Source of the DNA: Thermomucor indicae-seudaticae
Lineage: Eukaryota; Mucoromycota; Mucoromycetes; Mucorales; Lichtheimiaceae
Assembly: GCA_000787465.1 (NCBI GenBank)
Contig: JSYX01000052.1
Location: forward strand, 1 to 64,000
Reading direction: 5' to 3'
Length of the DNA: 64,000 nucleotides
Part shown: positions 22,751 to 35,512 of the stretch, one piece after another
Layout of the letters: every line of letters starts with the position of its first letter
How positions within the stretch are numbered: position 1 is the first letter of the stretch
Translations under genes and position numbers: made by a program
The notes under the pieces: model-generated
What the model was told of the DNA's origin: nothing
Database searches by the model: none
What the model saw: the letters and a program-made list of their open reading frames with translations, nothing else

Positions 22751-23382
22751 GATCGCTTGCGAGAATTAATGTCTGTCTGAACAGCTTACTGCTCGCATAG
22801 CGTCCTTATATATAGTTATCTGCTGCATATCCTGTCATGCGCGCTTATAAGACACGTTAGCAAGTGTAAGGAGCACGGGGAGAGGAGTAACTAGTCGCAG
22901 TAAAGATTCACAGCCGGCAAAAGGCTCGTCGTGAGGATCAACAGCTATCAATTGAAAGGAGTTTGCTGCGATTCCCGCTGTATTGAAAAACTGTCTTGGT
23001 TTACGGAAGACCCGTGAAACGCACACTTGTGGAAAGTAAAGTTTATAATCGGGATGCTCATTTTTGCGTATGATCAGGTGTTTGCCGCGACTGTAACATG
23101 TTTGATACAAGATCGACCTTGTGTTGGTCATTCCTATATTTTTCCCGCGCTATTTGCATTCTAACTGTGCAAAAGTTTAGAGTTGTTAGCTTACATAGTG
23201 TTTTTGGAACACAAAGTTGCATGAATGTGGGGAAATTCAAAAGTCGACGCGCGCCACTAAAATGCAGGTCCGGACCGGACTGTCACGTGTTTGGAGCCAA
23301 CCAGCCTGCCTGTGCTTGGAGGAGGTATTGAGCTTGTCCGAGGTGGCCCATAGGGCGAGTCCTCCTCTTTTATATTCCAAGG
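22751..23382. promoter_or_regulatory. Divergent intergenic region before RPL26
   Basis: About 630 bp between two divergent genes. A pyrimidine/TATA-like stretch (CTCCTCTTTTATATTCC) lies 10-30 bp ahead of the L26 ATG, as expected for a highly expressed ribosomal gene. No gene seen. Confidence 0.45.
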
Positions 23383-24198
23383 ATGAAGTTCTCCGCGGGT
23401 GAGTATCGATAAACGTCGAAAAGGATATGGATATACCATAGGGAACTGGGATAAAGAATGGATGGTTTTGGCACGGCAGAATTATCCACCTGAACGGATG
23501 CTTCCTCCCACCATGAAATACTACAATTTAGCAATTTTGGGAATTTCAAACTGAAGAGCGACAATGTGGAAGACATTCTTTGACAAATACTTCGTTTCTT
23601 ACGAACATTGCTTCTAGACGTCAGCTCTTCGCGTCGCAAGTGCAGAAAGGCGCACTTCACTGCTCCTTCACACATTCGCCGCAAGATCATGAGCTCGCCT
23701 TTGTCGAAGGAACTCCGCGAGAAGTACAACGTAAATGTCGATTTGAATCCATTTGCCTCTCAGACCTTCGTTCTCAAATTCTGGGGTCTTACTAGGTGCG
23801 TTCTATTCCCGTTCGCAAGGATGACGAAGTCTTGGTCGTCCGCGGCAGCTTCAAGGGCCGTGAGGGCAAGGTTGTCCAGGTCTACCGCAAGAAGTGGGTT
23901 ATTCACATTGAGCGTGTTAACCGTGAAAAGGTGAACGGTACGTAAATGGTGTTTTCATTTGCCGCTACACTTCAGGAGCATTTGTGCTCATGATAGTGCT
24001 GTTCGATAGGTGCCTCGGTTCCCATTGGTATCCATCCCTCCAACGTTGTCATCACTAAGCTCAAGCTTGACAAGAGCCGTGAAGCTATCCTTGAACGCAA
24101 GGACCGTTCTAAGGCCAAGAAGGACGCCATGGAACAGGTGAGGAACTCGCGTGTGTTTTATAGTCAAAGTTCAAGTTATTAAGTCTATTCCCTAGTAA
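23383..24198 (+). CDS. RPL26: 60S ribosomal protein L26 (uL24)
   Basis: Exons 23383-23398, 23618-23730, 23796-23937, 24010-24137 and 24196-24198 give 133 aa. The sequence is a clear uL24/L26: [20 protein letters not shown], then [40 protein letters not shown] and [16 protein letters not shown]. It sits at the exit-tunnel side of the large subunit. Exon 1 encodes only MKFSA plus one base, ahead of a 219-nt intron, the usual layout for fungal ribosomal protein genes. I end the coding part after a GTGAGG...CCTAG intron whose acceptor is followed directly by TAA; reading through that intron instead would add about 17 unconserved residues. Confidence 0.95.
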
Positions 24199-24684
24199 TC
24201 CTGGTTCTGACGTACCAATAAAGTGTTCTTTGTACAATTCAAATTTGGTTCATTGTTCGTTTGGTTTGCGTGTTATTGTAGTACATTGGTCTGTTATGAT
24301 ACGCCTTGCAATGGCGAGGGTTTTCCTGCTTGGGGTCGCTTGAAGTGCATTGCGCTGGATGTCTTTTAGTTAAGCCAAAATTGCGTGTAGTCTACACAAC
24401 TTTTCTCCCTTATCAATTCCAGAAATAAATATCGGTAAACGACATCTTTGAAGCCCTATAGGTTCATACACGACAGATAAAGTCTGTTCTTAGCCTACTA
24501 GTTTTCTGCTGACCATAGCGGCCACGCCCACTGACTCGCTACGATGGTCGCTATCCCAGTCACGGAGTTCCATTTTGGAAGGGAGACGCATGAAACAAAG
24601 TGAGAGCACAGACCAAAGCTTTACAGGAAATGACAGAATTACTTCTTTTTTCTTTGGCCAGCACACCGTTTGATAAAACTGCGA
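24199..24684. other. Intergenic region
   Basis: About 490 bp between RPL26 and the next plus-strand gene. AATAAA at about 24218 and again near 24423 may end the L26 transcript. Nothing else seen. Confidence 0.45.
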
Positions 24685-25763
24685 ATGCGTAGTTCACGTT
24701 TTGATGATGACATTGACACAAGTTGGCCGCCTCCAGCACCGCCATCGCCTCCGCGGCCAACAAGACACAGAGCGTAAGTTGTATAACCTAAATAAGAGCC
24801 CTCTGCAACTTATTTTATTTCTTTTCCTCTCATATCTCAGTGTTCACAGTGAGCAAACGTGCGTTAGATAATGATGACACATTTCGACTTGTCTGATTAC
24901 GAACGCTTTACTTGAATAGCTATCTTCGACCGACCATCAGTTTTTCGGAGGCAAGTTACCTTCTTTTTCGCTGCCATTCGAACAGTTTCACGTTTTGAAT
25001 GTTCAAATCGCGTTATCCATCTAGAGATTGGAGCGTACACAGACCATATCGACCGAAGATGAACATGAACGGATACTTTCAGCGGAACAAGTTGCTTGTC
25101 TGACAGACCAGTTATTCGACCCTAACACCGAAGTGATACCCTTACAATGGGACGTCGAGTCATGTCCTTCGTCACCCGCACGCAAGTGCATTGAATCATG
25201 TCCTCCGTCACCTACTCACAGTTATCCATGTCCTCCGTCACCCTCCTACCGGCGTCCTACCCGAGAGAAACAAAGTTCAAGTAAAGCTAGCACCCCTCCC
25301 ACCAAACCTTCACCAGATGAACCACAGGAAGCTAGCTCCAGCGACCAGCATACAGTTGTAAAATCCATATCGTCGAAAAGCCGAGGAAAGACACGCGAAA
25401 AGACAAGTAGCAAAGGTACTCTACAGTCGACTGCGTTATCACTCGGTTCACCGACGCATGTTCTTTGTTTCTTTTGGAATAGATGGCGACCGTCGGGCGA
25501 GTGTATCACCCAAGACCTATGTCGACGAGAGTAAAAAAGACAATACAAAACCAGCAAATAAGGAGGAGTTGAAAACAGAGCCAAAAAGTCCTGAGCGAAG
25601 CTCGCCAAAAAAGGAGGGAAGCAATCATCGGCAATCCCGGAAAGATGCAACGGACCTCGAGGAGGACAAGGAACGCCAAAGTCGAAAGTCTCATAAACAA
25701 GAACCTCAAGTAACAGGAATATGGGCTGGTCGATTACGTCCAAGAAGCAAAAAGGAGAAATAG
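24685..25763 (+). CDS. Pro/Ser-rich, highly charged protein, function unknown
   Basis: Proposed exons 24685-24773, 24841-24858, 25027-25415 and 25483-25763, 258 aa in phase. The second and third junctions are my best choice; other small shifts are possible. The N-terminus is Pro-rich (SWPPPAPPSPPRPTRHR). A short internal repeat of the type ESCPPSP / YPCPPSPS occurs three to four times. The C-terminal half is Lys/Glu/Ser-rich (SPERSSPKKEG), ends GIWAGRLRPRSKKEK and is probably disordered. Low complexity prevents a family call. It may be a nuclear or cytoskeletal adaptor, but nothing shows that. Confidence 0.55.
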
Positions 25764-27658
25764 TCCCAGTTCTATTTTGCAGCGACTTAGTTGGTATTGC
25801 TAGTTATAATCTCTTTTGAAAACTTGTTTGCGGTCGAGGCACTTTGGAAATTCAACGGGATGAATAAGGCGATTTTCAATCAGTATGTCCATACGAGAAT
25901 TCCACGCTTTGGCTGCAATAATATTGTCCGGATTCTCAGAGCAAACCAAAAAGTTCACGATATATGTATTCTCTTCCACAAGGAAAGACATCGCTACTTT
26001 CTTTATTGTAAACTGTTTCCAGTAGCATACGCATAGGTTTTATTCTTTTGGACGTCAAACAAGCAAACTTTCTCTGACATCGTTACCGGTGCCTAAGCCA
26101 ATTCAATGAAAGGATGCCCTACAGATGCGTAGAAAAGCCATGTGTCTTCTTGAAAGAGACAACGACGGTATGAGGAACGCACTCAGGATTCGTTCATCGG
26201 AACAACGTTATTACAGTAACCTAAATCGAAGCATGTCAGATGTGAAGGTGGGCATAGTGCAACTTCTATAAAGGCGTTTAGCTGGTCATACCACTGTATA
26301 CGGACGGATATTACAGCAGCTAGTACCGTGGGCGCCCCACATGCCTGAAGAATTTGGCAGAAATGGCAGGAAGACGGACTGACAGTTCCACGACAAACTG
26401 AGATGCCGTAATGGCTGCTGTTCATCCGCAGCGATAAACGTGCGACATTTGCTCTTGGCAATGAATCCGCTTTTTGGCTGAATGGTGGCAGTTCAGCAAC
26501 CCAATGCTGAAAGATATATGAAGATTGTATGCGAGATTCGGCCGGACAGTGCAAATTGCGTAAATAACTGTTTCAATATGGATCCTAAAAGCTTTCTAGA
26601 CTGAATTACTTTATTATGATGACAGATGTAATACGAACAATTTTATATAAAACGGTCAAGAAAGGATCCTTTGATCGCGTATATCAACATGTTATAATCT
26701 CCCAGGACATGCACTGTGCGTTCGCGTGAAAACTGTTGGTAGAGGAGGGACCAGAAACACGCGGGGTGATTGGTATCGGGTCAGTGTGGCTACAATCAGT
26801 AGAGGCCCTTACCAATTTAGCGAGAGTGCAGAGAGAGTAAAGCGCTGGCATCCAGGCCACGCACCTTTATACATGCTCAGCATGCAGTTGGCTCGTTCAG
26901 GTGGAAATCAGCGGCGTCAGATTAAAATTGAAAACCAGCTAAAGAACACCACGGAACATTCAATTTCTGGCTCATCTGATGAATGACCGAGGCTTGAAAG
27001 TGTTGCTTTACCGAGAAGTAGCAATAAAATACGAACGGGAATCGTGTGGCTTGAACGAGCCTAAAACAATAGAGGAATTTTTTTTCAGGACATCGTAGAA
27101 TTTGCAAACGAGTGCGAAACATATGACGTATGTTCACAGGCCTCAGCCGGCAGAAAGTGACACATTGTACAACATTTTTTCTACCAGGTCCTTTCTATCC
27201 AGGTATTTACAGAAACCTGAGCCTTCGAACGTCCCAAACGAGCAGTAATAACTCAATTTCCTGCATCACCCCTTATTGTTGTGGTCCCACACCCATCATG
27301 TACTGTCAGTAATAACGTCACTTTCCAAAACCCAGCCAGCTGGAAAGGTAAGAAAAGAAATCCGAGTATTAGGTAAAGCTACTTTGTGTGACCTGAAAAG
27401 GGTTTCGTGGGAAGCGGAGCAGATCACATTGATGAGAAACAACAGAATTTTTTCTGCAAAAAGCATCAGATAAAATGGACTTGACCTTTTTTGGAACAAC
27501 CCGGGCTTTTCGCGAGACGAGGGTACATACAGAGTTCAGATTTTTTCTGATATATATTTCGATCCAACTTTGTTTTATCCTTGAAAATTTTTTTCTTCAG
27601 ATAGACCTCTCCCTGACCATTCACCAAGGCACCAGATCAAACGTTTTGCGGCATCACT
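25764..27658. other. Gene-poor stretch upstream of the P5 ATPase
   Basis: About 1.9 kb, AT-rich. A minus-strand frame at 26183-26554 is open for 123 codons but low in protein character. The last 150 bp before the ATPase ATG are pyrimidine-rich. No gene called. Confidence 0.35.
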
Positions 27659-30600
27659 ATGAAAGCCAGTGTCGCCGCGCAGCTGTTACTGGTGATATCC
27701 TTACCTCTGGTTGTCCTTGCAACACCCGCCTGGAATGAAGGTGCGAGTTTACTGTCTATTGAAGTGATGAACGAGGATCAGGGCAACTAATGATGATTCC
27801 TGAAGTTAATGGATACGATGTTTACGGAAACCGATGCCCATTACCAACCTACTACGCCTATCCATGCCCCCAGCTATGTGTTCGCGATATTGCTGATTGT
27901 CCTGCTTCCGTCCGACCGTCGTGCCCTGAGGGCCAAACGTACTGTGTGGATGGCACTTGCCGTTCCAGCTGCCCTGCCAACCTTCAGTCCGGATGCGCAT
28001 GTCCAGGAGCACCGTCCCTGAGTGGCTCCGTTTATCCTTGCAAGGATGGCGAACGCGCGGATATCCCGAACTTTGTGGCGACCAACAAGTCTGCTCACAG
28101 CGCTGAAGCTTGCGCCGCTAAGCTTGGGCTGTCTGCGTCGATACCTGCATGGAGTGCCGATGCTGAATACCCGATCATGTGGGGAGAGTGTCCCACTCCG
28201 GATTATGGTGAGCTGACTTTTACCGAGCCGGTTTTTATTGCCCTGTACGTCTTTTACGGCTCATGCGTAGCCATGCTGGTGTTGTGGACTCTGTACAAGC
28301 GCACAAGGGAGAAGGTAAGGGAGAGCGAGAACGTTTAGGGAGGTCGAGGGATCATCTTGCATATGTCGTTAACCTTGGATATAATATAGATCAATGCTGC
28401 GAAGTTTAACAAGGCTCGTCAATGGGTCACGCACGAAATTGATGAGAAAGCATCTTCTGCCGAGGATAGTCTCAAGGGCGAGAAGAAGCCTGGTCAGAAA
28501 CCGGTAAGCTTTGTTATGATGCCCTTGCAATGGGAGGAAGACTGATCAAAGCAAAACGGTGCAGACTCCTGCTGATGTCAACGAGAAAGACGCAAACTCT
28601 CTGGAACCCCTCGAACCAGAAGAACGCATGGTGATCAAGGCGTACAAGCGAGACGTGATCGGCATGTTCTGTTTCGGGATTTACATTCTGCAGACGTTCG
28701 GCAACGTCGCTTATATGGTGATGCTCACGCGAGATTACTATCATGACTATATTCTGTTCCGTGGTTCCCAGATCGTGCAGTCCAGTACCTTTATCGGAAT
28801 GTGGTACATCTTCTTCTTTTGGTTTGCCAGTCTCTCCATTTTCAGAAGCCGTATCATGAACTTTTTCCGGATCCAATGCAGTTATGCTGAAGCGCACTAT
28901 GTCCAGATTGAAAAGCGGCAGCCACGTAAGTGACCCGCCTTTGCTTGGTTGCTTTTTCTCATGCAAAGCTCAAACGATTGGTTAGCTATAATTTTCCTTC
29001 AGGACCGTTCCGAGAAGTTGACCGAGATTGTGCGCCAGCTTGAGCTTCTGGCAAGACGGATCTTCGGCTTGGATGTAGTTGTCACCACGGCCAAGATGCA
29101 AACGACCCGCTCTGGTGCCAAGTTCTTTAACTATCAATGCACTCGTTACGTCTATCATCCGGAGACGCAAATGTTCACCCCACATGCTTTTGAATTAGGC
29201 GAAACCAACAGCGAATTGGCTCAACTCAAGGAAGGTTTGACCAGTGAAGAAGCCGCAAAACGCGAAGAGCTTATTGGACCCAACTTTATCAGTGTCTACG
29301 TGCCCAACGTGGTCATGGCTTGTCTGCAGGAGTTTGCTTCATTCTTTTACATATACCAGTTTACCGTCCTGTGGCTATTTTACTACTTTGCCTACTGTGA
29401 GTACACCAGCTTTTCTCTTTGCAGGCTCCACGCAACTAACAGCTTCAACCTGAACTTTTATAACCAGGGAATGTCGGTATCGCTGACACGACTGTCATCT
29501 TGCTATCTGCGTTTGTCAAGGTGTTTGTGCGTCTGCGATCAGAGCATCGCATCAAAAAGATGGCCGAATTCACAGACTCGGTCAATATCCTGCGAGACGG
29601 TCTCTGGCAAGAGATGTCGACTTCGGATTTGGTGCCTGGTGACGTGTTTGAGGTTGCCGAAGGCAAGACCACACCCTGCGACGCAGTTGTCCTGACCGGT
29701 AATATTGTGGTGGATGAAAGTTCGCTGACGGGTGAGCCTTTACCGATCCGCAAGTTCCCTCTGCGTGTCGATGACGATTCCAAGTATGAACGCATGGGTG
29801 CTGGCAAGATATCAACCATCTTTTGCGGCACGACGATCTCGCAAGCTCAGCCGACGGAACAAGGAGGACGTGTCACTGCTTTGGTCACTCAGACTGGCAC
29901 GGCTACGGATAAGGGTGAATTGATCAAAAAGATTTTGTTCCCTACTCCAGTATCGTTCATCTTTAATGAACAGCTCAAGATTGTCATCTTGATTCTTTTG
30001 TGCTGCGGTGTTCTCTGTCTCGGTTTGGCTATCTGGCTTTACGCCAAGGGGACAAGTAAGTGGCCCGTGAAGGGAGAAGAAAAAGAAAGATGGACTTATT
30101 GTATGTTATGTGCTTTTTCTTTATAGGTGCTTGGATGTATGCCATGTTTGCCATTGCCCAGCTGCTTTCGCCCTTGTTGCCTGCCGCCTTGGTCATCGGT
30201 CAGTCTGTCTCTGCTGGTCGCCTCCGTGAAAAGAAGATCTTCTGCGTTGATTTACCCCGTATTCTGATGGCTGGCAAAGGTACGAGTCTTTCCACGCGTG
30301 TATATCGGTTCGTGAGCAAATGACTTGACATATGTGTGTGCACCTGTATAGTTCAACTTTTCTGCTTTGACAAGACCGGTACTTTGACAAAGGAAGGTCT
30401 TGAGTTCTATGGCGTTCAACCTGTTGCTGATATGGAAAGCACGGATGAACAAGAAAAGGGCAAGCAAACAACTCCTCGCTTTGATCAGCAGCAAGATTCA
30501 ACGAGTGCTGTCCCAAGATTGATGCAAATTGGCCTTGCCACTTGTCATGCTGTCACAACACTTAATGGCCAATTTATTGGTAATGTGAAAGGATGGCTTT

Positions 30601-32652
30601 TTAGCTATACGTTAGGTTCGACTAATTTGTGGGCGGGAATATATCACAGGTAACCCTGTGGATATTGAAATGTTCCGTGCTTCCGGCTGGAAGTTAGAAG
30701 ACAAGATGACAGACCAGTATATTGACACGCTTTCGCCTCCAGACTCGGTCGAAATCAAGGCACCCGTCCATGTCTTGAAGCGCTTTGAATTCGTTCATGC
30801 CCGCATGTCCATGTCGGTTGCTGTGCTGGATACGCATACCAATAAGATCCACATCTTTGTCAAAGGTGCTTATGAGAAGATCAAGGATCTTTCGAAACCA
30901 GAGTCGATTCCGGCCGATTACGATGCGACCACGTCGAACCTTGCTCGCTACGGATGCTATGTATGTCACCGGAAAAAGGATATAGCAGATGGACGCCTGT
31001 TTTGACTGATCGCCCTTCTAGGTTCTTGCTCTGGCTCACCGTGAGATAGACTTGGAAAAAGTTGGCGGCATTGAAGCCTTCCGAAACTGGACGCGTGACC
31101 AAATGGAAGAGGATATCCGCTTTGTCGGTCTGATTATCTTCAAGAACCAGCTGAAGCCTGATACAACCGAAAACATCGCCGAACTCAAGGCTGGTGCTAC
31201 GCGCACCATCATGATCACAGGTGACACTGCGCTGACGGGTGTATACATTGCTCGCCAATGCGGCATGACACTTGCAAACTCGCGTATCCTGCTCGGTGAC
31301 ATCGACAAGCGAACGAATCGGTTGGTATGGACAGATGTGGATGAACCCGAGAAGTTCCCTGATTGCGACGTGGACGAGTACTTGATGAACAAGGATCACA
31401 CGCCTGTGGAGCTGGCTGTCACAGGCAAGGCTTTCCAATGGCTGGTCGATAATGACCTTATCCGCAAGTACCTTTTGGATATTCGCGTCTTTGCTCGTAT
31501 GACGCCCGCCGGCAAGGTGCAATGTGTCCAACTGCACATGGAACGTGGTATTACTGCCATGACGGGTGATGGTGGCAACGACTGCGGTGCCCTCCGTGCA
31601 GCTCACGTCGGTATTGCCATGTCTGATGCGGAAGCATCGATCGTCTCGCCTTTCAGCACCAGTATTCGAAGCGTCAAATCCTGTGTCGAACTCCTTCGTC
31701 AAGGCCGCGCTGCGCTCGCTACATCGCTTACTGGTTACAAGTACTTGATCAGTAAGTTCCACTTCCTTTTTCATGATAGTACTCCCAAACGTGTCTTACA
31801 TAACATCTTTTTTTCCAAGTGTATGGCCAAGTCATGATGATGCTCAAGATCTTTACTTTTTACTTTTCCGTCACCATGTCTCAATACATTTGGATTGCCA
31901 TTGACGTGTTTATCACTGTCTTTTTGACTTGGGCTGTAACTCAGTCGCGCGCTGCAAAAAGCCTCTCGGAACAACGGCCTACTGCACGTCTGCTGGGTCC
32001 ACAAACGCTCGCATCCTGTATGGGTCTTGTTGCAATGAACTGGCTCTTTTTAAGCTGCACCTTTTACTTTTTGTATCAGCAAGGTAACGATAAGATGGGA
32101 CCTCTTTATCGATGACTGAAACTAACTTGAGGCGACTTTCTAGAGTGGTTCCGCTGCCACGAGTTCGACAGTGACGCTGTAGACCTTTCCAAATGGTGGC
32201 TGCTGGCCGATAATTATGAGGGCGAAGTGCTGGCACTCGTCTGTCTGTTCATGTTTATCAACAATGCGGCCGTCTTCAACTTTGGATACAAGTTCCGTCG
32301 AAGTTTCTACCGCAACTATGCGCTTGTGTTCTTGTGGCTCCTGTACCTCGCCATTGTCTCTTACTGGATGCTCGCAGATCCAAATCGCTTTGGTTGCCTC
32401 TTCCGCATCAACTGCGGTACCCCAGAAGTCCTGGAGCGCTTGAACTATACTGTGCCGCCTGTTTATATTGAACAATACAATACGCCACTGGGACATAATA
32501 TTATGCCCTGGGATTTCCGTTGGAAGCTCTGGGGCATTTGCGTCGCTAATACTGTTGCCGCACTCGCTTACGAGCGGCTTGTCGTGCTCGGCCCTGTCCA
32601 CACTTACTTGGCCAAGAAGTTCCCTGTCCGTCGGCTGCAGGTCACTCGATAA
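27659..32652 (+). CDS. P5-type ATPase with signal peptide and Cys-rich head
   Basis: Twelve exons: 27659-27740, 27806-28314, 28390-28503, 28565-28925, 28986-29396, 29468-30055, 30127-30279, 30352-30579, 30650-30960, 31022-31751, 31820-32083, 32144-32652. Sum 1419 aa, in phase. A signal peptide (MKASVAAQLLLVISLPLVVL) leads to a Cys-rich domain of about 150 aa (about 13 Cys), then a helix, a second pair of helices, and the P-type core: actuator SSLTGEPLP, phosphorylation site FCFDKTGTLT, hinge MTGDGGNDCGALRAAHVG. The P5 family is also shown by TTAKMQTTRSG, QCTRYVYHPE and EELIGPNF. The M4 motif reads LSPLLPAALV, where P5B pumps usually have PPALP. P5B members export polyamines or cations from endo-lysosomes; the substrate here is unknown. 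Convergent with the CTL gene, 263 bp apart. Confidence 0.92.
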
Positions 32653-32915
32653 ACAGATAGAGAAAATTTCTCCCCAGTGCCAGTTTTTACTAACTCTTCC
32701 ATTATAATACCTCTTTTGTTTTATCACCGTCTCACTCCTTTATATCTTGATACTAATTCATGCATTTGTTCCAATCTAATAATAAAATGATGGAGTATAT
32801 CATGCGGCTTAACAGGAAGATCTGTTAATTACAACTAGAAGGCAAGTTGATGTAAAAGGAGAGATACAAGAATGGCTATATACGCGGGGAACAGAATATG
32901 GCAGTATAGATGGAT

Positions 32916-35512
32916 TTAGTCGAATCCGGAAAAAATGTTGTGAGCTTTTGATGAATGAACCATGCCAGTGTCCAGATCAATTGCATAGCAAAGAAATGTT
33001 GCATCCACACTATGAATCCGCAGACATTGAGAAGCTTGTAAATCATCTCACGTCTTACACCTGAACTTACATGCTCATCATAGCATATGAAAAAAATTGT
33101 GATATGTAAAGTGAACCAAGCGCACTGATCATGCCGACGATAAACCCGTGTGGCGTCCGCAGATTGTGTGTGGCATAGATATAAGCACCAAAACCAGACG
33201 TTAATCCGAGCACAAGTGAGCCGACATATAGTATGAGCTTCGTCAACATGTCTAAGAAGAAAAACTGTTGGTTGCGAGAAACAGCATGTATGTGGCTCTC
33301 TGCACTAACCTCCCAAGAGTCCAGATAACAGATTTCTACGAAATATCTTTGTGCCTGACTTTGCTGATGGAAAGAAGCTCTCGCCAGTAATGCCTGCAAG
33401 GCTGATTGTATAATGATTGATCTGGTTCACTAATGCTTCCACATAGGTCAAGATAAACGATACGATAGACACCAGCGGCCAGTTTCTGCGGGTATACTGC
33501 ATGAAGAGTTGCTGCCATTAGATATAACGTAAGAGGGTGCTGTGAGCCTTTTCCCCTAACCTTTCTCATCATCCAAGAGCTACATTGTAAGAACTGGACA
33601 AGTGCGAGAATCAGTCCAGCTAATGCTAGAGTACCAAGTGACGTGGATGAAGCACGCGCCAGGGCATCTTTCCATGCTCTGTCTTGCGCACTTGTTGGTT
33701 CATGTCTATAATTTTGGGGTCGATAACTATTGTCTAGCAGACATGCTCATTTCTTTTTGGCGTACCTGTGGAAATACCAATAGGCTGTAACCGAAGAAAG
33801 TACGAATCTAAATCCCATATATAAGAGTGCGAGCTACTGCAGCAACGTTATCTTTTGTGCACATACCTTTGTGCATTGATCAACAAGGCCGCAGACCATA
33901 AATAAACGAAAATGTAGAACAGAGCCCAGAAATAGACATTGCTGTTCAGCACCCAGAGCATACCTATAGTATAGAAAAAGTCAAAAGAACGGAACACATC
34001 AAGTAATCTCCCATTTAGTTACATACGTGACCCATCTGTGTCATTTCCGTAGCCCATGAGCCATAGCCGAGTAAACAAGGTCAACCATACAATCGTAAAG
34101 ATGACGAAAATGCCTAGTAGCAGCAAGGACACAAATATAATACCAGGGTTGTACCGCAAGATATCGCAAGCGAACTAAAGATTTATCAACAAGGATTTAC
34201 CGAATTTTCGAATAACAATCCTATTTTACCTGAACAGCAGCCGCTGTTTTGTTCACTCGTTGATAGTACCTGGCAATCATGATGACATACACAACTGCAG
34301 TTACGAGCGGGAAGAAAGAGAACACTGTTAAACTGAATATCTGGTGCTTAGTCGCTGTAGTCATGATAGATAGCATGATTCTCTTACCTCCTGTCAAGGT
34401 TGTTGGGCTGAAATGACTCCACAATAGTCCACACAAAGGTTCCCATTAAGGTGGCCGGTACAGATACTATGGTTATCCAGACTATGGTCTTTTCCCCATA
34501 TCACGTATGAATCTTTAATCCTACATATAGACGCAGAAGCCTATGTATACTACCTTTGTGTAGCTACGAAGTATGGATATCCATATAATCCCCGCCACAA
34601 ATGAAGTCAGCATCATGGCCGCCATAATTCCTTATTAGAAAGAAAGTCAGGATGATGATCATGAACAGTTGGTCAACGGATGCACTAACCCGCACTGTCA
34701 GTGATTGCTTTAAACGTGGAACCACGTGCGTATCTTTCTATAGCGTGACTCTTCATGAGGTATAGTCAATAGGAATTGCTCCATGACGTATATGCAGTCG
34801 CACGAGAGCTTACGTTGGTCGTTAAGGCGATGATAATACCAGAAATGATGAAAACAAGCATGCACAAGATATAGAGTACGGCAAAGATGGGATCGCGGTA
34901 TTTCCGCTCGGATTTCCTTGCCGTGACGCCGAGAGGGATCTGGGGGCGCATCATCAATGATTGTTATCAACTTGGGGTCTTTTTTGCCACCGGGAAAAAA
35001 GGGGATAAGCGAAAAACTTACGGTGGTAACAGGTAACAAAGACTCGGAAAGAGACTTTGGACCACTTGTTTCCGCAATAGATGAAGAAGTCGGAGGAGGT
35101 TCTAGATAGATGGCCGACGGTTTCTTTTTTCCTCAAGTATGGTTTAGTGCCGGTGCCACCGTATTGCATCAAATGTAACAAGACCTACAGGGCCCTCTTC
35201 ATAGTCGTCAGAGTCGCGTATAGAAGGCGGCGAGTGTTGTTGTTGCCGACTTGTGACAAAGTCATCGCTATGCTCATCGTCAAATAAAAGCTGACTTCGG
35301 TCGGAATATGCCTGTGATTCCGTGAGTGGAATGCTTTCTTCTCCGGCATGGTGTTGTTGGATAGAGTAAAAGAGACTATTGGAAATGGCCGCTTCGTCGT
35401 CCTCATTCTCTGACTCTTGGTCCATTCGCGCGTATGCTGATCGGCTCTGTAGTATGCTATCTTTTATAGCATGATAAACTCCTTTTGCGAAATCGGGTAC
35501 CGAGTGTTGCAT
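32916..35512 (-). CDS. PNS1: Choline-transporter-like (CTL/PNS1, SLC44-type) membrane protein
   Basis: Start ATG 35512, stop TAA 32916-32918, about ten exons. Exon 1 (35512-35189) encodes an acidic cytoplasmic leader (QESENEDDEAAIS). Downstream come KYRDPIFAVLYILCMLVFIISG (first helix), an extended series of hydrophobic exons (34700-33800), then the CTL signature region in 33600-33110: INHYTISLAGITGESFF, SGTKIFRRNLLSG, and the final helices. The last exon ends IVDATFLCYAIDLD..., which matches the conserved VDT-x-FLC-x-x-x-D tail of CTL proteins. Family members move choline or are linked to it; PNS1 in yeast is not essential for choline uptake. Two joins (exons 1-2-3, 35189 to 34945) do not stay in phase with the obvious signals. 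The coordinates of internal exons are approximate. Confidence 0.8.

Noticed and set aside
22247..22780. Plus-strand frame of 177 codons over the small membrane protein
   Set aside because: The minus strand gives spliced exons with membrane helices in phase; the plus frame is Ser-rich because of the reversed GCA/GCT triplets.
27790..28338. A separate Cys-rich secreted protein gene
   Set aside because: Exon 27806-28314 joins the signal-peptide exon before it and the ATPase exons after it in phase, so it is the head of the pump. Kept as a finding.
30881..31774. Minus-strand frame of 297 codons inside the P5 ATPase
   Set aside because: Antisense shadow of the hinge and P domain exons.
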